From Methylorubrum rhodinum (GTDB lineage: Bacteria > Pseudomonadota > Alphaproteobacteria > Rhizobiales > Beijerinckiaceae), in contig NZ_JACHOP010000001.1 of the NCBI RefSeq assembly GCF_014199935.1, positions 1-64,000 on the forward strand: DNA of 64,000 bases, written 5' to 3'. Below are positions 60,554 through 64,000 of this stretch, one piece after another. Both the position numbers and the translations under genes were made by a program. Every line of letters begins with the position of its first letter. Within the stretch, counting starts at the first letter, position 1. Under the pieces are notes generated by a model. The model worked only from the letters and a program-made list of their open reading frames with translations. It made no database searches and was not told the DNA's origin.

Positions 60554-61999
60554 TCACCCCGGCGGCCACCGGAAATCGTCCGCCCGGCCCGGCTGGGGCA
60601 GCGGTGCGGCGCCGCGTTGCAGGCTGCGCTCGCGGGTGCCGGTGGCGTCGCCCTCGGAGGGGCGGCCGGTCATCAGCGTGCCGCCCGGCGCGGTCTCGGC
60701 CCGGCCCAGCGGCACCACCGGGCCGGCCGCGGGCTTCACGGGAAGCGTCGGGATGCCGGGGGGCTCGGGCAGGCTCGGCAGCATCGCGGTGATCTTGCGG
60801 TCGATCGCCGCCGTATCGTCGAGGTTCGATGCCCCCGAGGCCGGCGCGCCCTCGGGGGGAGCCGTGGTGGCGACCGGGGCGGCGGGTTGCTCGGCGGGCA
60901 GGCCGCCGCGGGCGCCCATCAGGCGCTTCAGCTCCACGTCGGCGAAGTGGGCGACCTTGCGGGCGCCCGCGCTGGTGAAGTGAATGCCGTCGGCGGTGCG
61001 CAGCCGCGCCTGCTGGCCCTCCACGTCGGGGCCGTTGGCGGCGAAGCGGTTGCGGTCGTCGACGAAGCCCTGCCAGATCTCGACATAGGTCTGGCCGGCC
61101 TTCTGCACCCGCTCCCGCACGAGGTCGTTGATGCTGGCATAGTCGCGGGTGAGGCTGTCGCTGCGCACCGGCGGCAGGCCGACCCAGATCAGCGGCACCT
61201 TGGCGTCGGCGAAGACCTTGAGCACCGCATCGACGCGGGCGGCGTAGAGTTCGCGCCAGCGGTCGGACAGGGCCTCGCTGCTCTGATCGCCGTCGCGGAT
61301 CGCCTGCCGATCGTTCGCGCCGACCATCATCAGGGCGTAGGAGAGATTGGGATTGGCCTTGAGGAAGTCCTCGGCGCTCTTGGCCCAATCGACCACGTCC
61401 TTGCGCACAAGGCCGCTGTCGCCCTTGGAGCGGTCGATCACCGCCACGTCGGCGTTGTCGGAAAACGCCTCGTCGACGCCTTTGCCGAGATAGCTCGCCA
61501 GCGAATCGCCGAACACCGCGATCTGCGTGGTCGGCGTCGCCTTCGGCACCGCGGGGCCGGGCGGCTGGGCGATGCTCGGCGACGGGCTCGGCCGGCGGCG
61601 GCGGGCGGCGCGCTCGTCTTCGGGGCGGTTCGTCGCCGTCGGGGCGCGGGGGCGGGTGGGCCGCGCAGTGCCCGGCGCGCCCTGTGCCGCCCCCTGGCTC
61701 GGCGGCTGCTGGGCCGGCTGGCCGCGCGGCTGGTCCTCCCAGGGCCAGAAGAACGAGCGCGATTCCTGCTGCGGCTGCGGCGCATAGCGGCGGGGTTGGG
61801 GCCGGGCGTAACCGTCGTCGCGGTAGCCGCCGCGGGGGCGCCGCGGGGCGTAGTAGGGATCCTGCGGCGGCGCGTCGTAGGTGTCCCCCCACTGCGCCGC
61901 GGCCGGCGAGGGGGCCGTGAGGCAGGCCGTGAGCGTGAGCAAGCCGAGGATCGCGGCGGCGCAGGGCAGCGCGGGGCGATCTTTCGGGCGGTGATCCAT
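60554..61999 (-). CDS. DUF459 SGNH/GDSL-like hydrolase
   Basis: 481 residues. A signal-like hydrophobic start (AAILGLLTLTACLTAPSPAAAQ, with possible lipobox TAC) leads to a Pro/Arg/Gln-rich linker of about 130 residues. An SGNH domain follows: block I IAVFGDSLASYLGKG (near 160-174), block III ALMMVGANDRQ, block V DGIHFTSAGARKVAHF. The Ser, Asn and His sites are present. DUF459 proteins may act on cell-surface glycans or peptidoglycan acyl groups. The C-terminal part is Pro/Ala-rich. It is convergent with gltD. Confidence 0.83.
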   Translation of the reverse strand: MDHRPKDRPALPCAAAILGLLTLTACLTAPSPAAAQWGDTYDAPPQDPYYAPRRPRGGYRDDGYARPQPRRYAPQPQQESRSFFWPWEDQPRGQPAQQPPSQGAAQGAPGTARPTRPRAPTATNRPEDERAARRRRPSPSPSIAQPPGPAVPKATPTTQIAVFGDSLASYLGKGVDEAFSDNADVAVIDRSKGDSGLVRKDVVDWAKSAEDFLKANPNLSYALMMVGANDRQAIRDGDQSSEALSDRWRELYAARVDAVLKVFADAKVPLIWVGLPPVRSDSLTRDYASINDLVRERVQKAGQTYVEIWQGFVDDRNRFAANGPDVEGQQARLRTADGIHFTSAGARKVAHFADVELKRLMGARGGLPAEQPAAPVATTAPPEGAPASGASNLDDTAAIDRKITAMLPSLPEPPGIPTLPVKPAAGPVVPLGRAETAPGGTLMTGRPSEGDATGTRERSLQRGAAPLPQPGRADDFRWPPG

Positions 62000-62109
62000 C
62001 CGGGAACCTCGGGGCGATGATGCGCGGGTCGGGCGCGCGGCCGGCCCGATCTGAAGGGGTCAGGATAGCGCGGGAGGGCGCCCGCGTCGAAGCCTTGGGA
62101 CAATCGGGC

Positions 62110-63291
62110 TCACGGCCGCCCCTCCAGCCGCTCCAACAGAGCCGGGCGGGCGTAGCCGTCCGCGGGCAGGCCCTCGCGGATCTGGTAGCGGCGGATCGCC
62201 TCGCGCAGCTTTGGCCCGGCCCGCCCGTCCTGATCGCCCTCGTAGAACCCCTCGCGGGCAAGCCCCGCCTGGAGCCGCTTCAGGCCCGGCCCGTCGAGGC
62301 GGGCGGCCCCGTTCGGCCAGGGGGCGGCGAGCGCCGGGGCGCCGGCGAGCCGGTCGGCGAGGTGGCCCACGGCGAGCGCGTAGGAATCGCTGGTGTTGTA
62401 GCCGCGGATCGCCTCGAAGTTCGGGGTGATGAGGAAGACCGGGGCGCCCAGGCCTCCGGGCAGGAACAGGCTCGCCTCGCCCGCCTTCGGCAGCGGCTTG
62501 CCGTCGGTGCGGCGGACACCGCGGGCGGCGAAGTCGGGAATCGGGCCGCGGTAGCGCGTCAGGTCGAAGTCTTTCGGCAGGGTGACCTCGTAGCCCCAGG
62601 AGAGGGCCGGATCCCAGCCGAGCGAGCGCAGGTAATGGGCGATGGAGGCGAGCGCGTCGGCCTCCGAGCGCCAGATGTCGCGTCGCCCGTCGCCGTCGAA
62701 ATCGACCGCCTCCCTCAGGTAGATCGAGGGCAGGAACTGCACCTGCCCCATGGCGCCGGCCCAGGAGCCGACCATACGCGTCGGCTCCACGTCCCCGTTC
62801 TCGAGGATCTGGAGGGCGGCCAGGAGTTCGTCGCGAAACAGGCGGCCGCGATGCCCGACCGAGGCGAGGCTCGCCAGCGACCGCACCACCGGCAGGCTGC
62901 CCGCGCTCGCCCCGAAATCCGACTCGATCCCCCAGAAGGCGAGCACCACGGCGCGCGGCACGCCGGTCTTCGCCTCGATCGTCGCGAGCGTGGCCGACAA
63001 CCGGGCGGCTTGCGCCTTGCCCTTGGCGATCCGGGCGCCCGAGACCGCGCCGACGAGATAGTCCCAGACTGGGCGGCTGAACTCGCTCTGGCGGCGGGTG
63101 CGGGCGATCACGTCCGGATCGGGCCCGCTCACCCCGGCGAACGCCGCGTCGAAGGTCTTTTGCGAGACGCCGCGGGCCTTGGCCTCGGGCCGCAGCGAGG
63201 CGACGAAGGCGGAGAAGTCGCCCTCCTGCGCCCGCGCCGGACCGGAGGCGACGAGGACCGCCGCGAGCAGGGCCGCGAGGCGCCGCCTCAC
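62110..63291 (-). CDS. Lytic murein transglycosylase (MltB family)
   Basis: 393 residues. Signal peptide (LAALLAAVLVASGPARAQ), then the SLT_2/MltB catalytic domain: WGIESDFGASAGS contains the catalytic Glu, followed by GSWAGAMGQVQFLPS and DFDGDGRRDIWRSEADALASIAHYL in part. A C-terminal peptidoglycan-binding domain (LKRLQAGLAREGFYEGDQDG) completes it. It cleaves glycan strands in the periplasm to anhydro-muropeptides. The GTG start at 63291 overlaps the galE stop by 4 bases. The longer frame upstream is galE shadow. Confidence 0.92.
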   Translation of the reverse strand: MRRRLAALLAAVLVASGPARAQEGDFSAFVASLRPEAKARGVSQKTFDAAFAGVSGPDPDVIARTRRQSEFSRPVWDYLVGAVSGARIAKGKAQAARLSATLATIEAKTGVPRAVVLAFWGIESDFGASAGSLPVVRSLASLASVGHRGRLFRDELLAALQILENGDVEPTRMVGSWAGAMGQVQFLPSIYLREAVDFDGDGRRDIWRSEADALASIAHYLRSLGWDPALSWGYEVTLPKDFDLTRYRGPIPDFAARGVRRTDGKPLPKAGEASLFLPGGLGAPVFLITPNFEAIRGYNTSDSYALAVGHLADRLAGAPALAAPWPNGAARLDGPGLKRLQAGLAREGFYEGDQDGRAGPKLREAIRRYQIREGLPADGYARPALLERLEGRP

Positions 63292-64000
63292 CGCCGATTC
63301 CGCTTGGCCAAGGAATCCTCCCAGGCCAGCGCCTGGGCCACGATGGCGTCGAGGTCGTCGTGCTTCGGGGTCCAGTCCAGCTCGGACCGGATGCGGTCGG
63401 CGCCCGCCACGATCTGGGCCGGATCGCCGGGGCGTCGGGGCGAGAGCCGCACCTCGAAGTCGCGGCCGGAGATGCGCTTGACCACCTCGATCACCTCCAG
63501 AACCGAGTAGCCGCGGCCGTAGCCGCAATTGAGCGTCAGGCTGTCGCCGCCGGAGCGCAGGTGGTTCAGCGCCACCATATGGGCCTCGGCGAGGTCGGAG
63601 ACCTGGATGTAGTCGCGCAGGCACGAGCCGTCGCGGGTCGGGTAATCGGTGCCGAACACCTCCAGATGCGTGCGCTGGCCCAGCGCCGCCTGCGTCGCGA
63701 CCTTGATCAGGTGGGTGGCGTTCGGCGTCGATTGCCCGGTGCGCCCGCGCGGGTCGGCGCCGGCCACGTTGAAGTAGCGCAGCACCACGTACGTGAAGCC
63801 GTGCGCCGCCGCCGCATCGGCCAGCATCCACTCGCTCATCAGCTTGGAGCGGCCGTAGGGGTTGATCGGGTTGGTGGCCAGAGTCTCCGGCACCGGCACG
63901 GTCTCGGGCTCGCCGTAGACGGCCGCGGTGGACGAGAAGATGAAGTGCTTCACGCCCGTGCGCGCCGCGGTCTCGATCAGCGCGCGGGTCTTGACCGTGT
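63288..64000 (-). CDS. galE: UDP-glucose 4-epimerase, C-terminal part (cut by window edge)
   Basis: About 237 residues are visible; the N-terminus lies past the right edge. The SDR features are FIFSSTAAVYGEPETVPV with catalytic Ser, YGRSKLMSEWM (YxxxK), LRYFNVAGADPRGRTG, RDYIQVSDLAEAH and LNCGYGRGYSVLEVI. GalE interconverts UDP-glucose and UDP-galactose for surface polysaccharides. The stop overlaps the lytic transglycosylase start (GTGA). The missing part should hold GxxGxxG. Confidence 0.92.
   Translation of the reverse strand, partial: TVKTRALIETAARTGVKHFIFSSTAAVYGEPETVPVPETLATNPINPYGRSKLMSEWMLADAAAAHGFTYVVLRYFNVAGADPRGRTGQSTPNATHLIKVATQAALGQRTHLEVFGTDYPTRDGSCLRDYIQVSDLAEAHMVALNHLRSGGDSLTLNCGYGRGYSVLEVIEVVKRISGRDFEVRLSPRRPGDPAQIVAGADRIRSELDWTPKHDDLDAIVAQALAWEDSLAKRNRR

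Overview
The window is about 70% GC chromosomal DNA from an alphaproteobacterium. The best fit is a pink-pigmented facultative methylotroph of the Methylobacterium/Methylorubrum group. The main reason is the fdh1B-fdh1A pair, a fused NuoE/NuoF-like beta subunit plus a long NuoG-like molybdo/tungstopterin alpha subunit, which is the NAD-dependent formate dehydrogenase 1 architecture of M. extorquens. The lpxI-type lipid A pathway, the cta order and M32 carboxypeptidase also fit Hyphomicrobiales. The genus is an inference; no 16S or tRNA gene is present.

Layout. 1-2320: the end of an IS110-like transposase, then a COG0523 zinc-chaperone GTPase with a Zur-box-like operator, a small Cys-containing partner and a spermidine acetyltransferase. 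2352-3886: a large palindromic repeat and a secreted low-complexity protein with four 'GSPEYRRL' repeats. 4374-8158: a tightly overlapping fabZ-lpxA-lpxI-lpxB-DUF188 operon, without lpxD or bamA upstream. 8201-15374: DUF1178, nitrilase and glutaredoxin genes, small unknowns, an AlkA-type glycosylase, a chemoreceptor and an M32 carboxypeptidase. 15590-17606: a DUF4214-like mini-gene and a flavocytochrome c sulfide-dehydrogenase-like pair. 18128-23249: a small gene and fdh1BA.

23703-32200: a periplasmic protein, two MFS exporters, a DoxX protein, a lipoprotein, a GT92-like glycosyltransferase and a Kef-type antiporter. 32472-35297: an unrecognised membrane/coiled-coil protein, a single-TM protein and a MoxR ATPase, followed by an AT-rich foreign-looking gene. 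35824-43478: a catalase-like protein without the distal His, an aldo-keto reductase with a SixA-like phosphatase, an unknown protein with a lysozyme-like core, and a 1,103-residue two-glycosyltransferase protein.

43569-50827 (minus strand): aa3-type cytochrome oxidase and its assembly genes (ctaC, ctaD, ctaB, a 54-residue CoxF-like gene, ctaG, ctaE, DUF983, surf1, DUF4864). 51085-51945: fdhD, which is needed for formate dehydrogenase maturation. 53561-60421: glutamate synthase gltB and gltD, split by a VapBC-like toxin-antitoxin pair and closed by a clear terminator. 60554-64000 (minus): an SGNH hydrolase, a lytic transglycosylase and the 3' part of galE.

Most of the window is housekeeping: envelope lipid A, respiration, formate oxidation and nitrogen assimilation. 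The most unusual points are the MoxR neighbourhood with the AT-rich insert, the toxin-antitoxin pair inside gltBD, the catalase-like protein with Gly at the distal-His position, the secreted repeat protein, the two-GT protein with an unknown N-terminal third, and a 46-47 bp palindrome present three times. No CRISPR array, tRNA, rRNA or complete insertion sequence was found.
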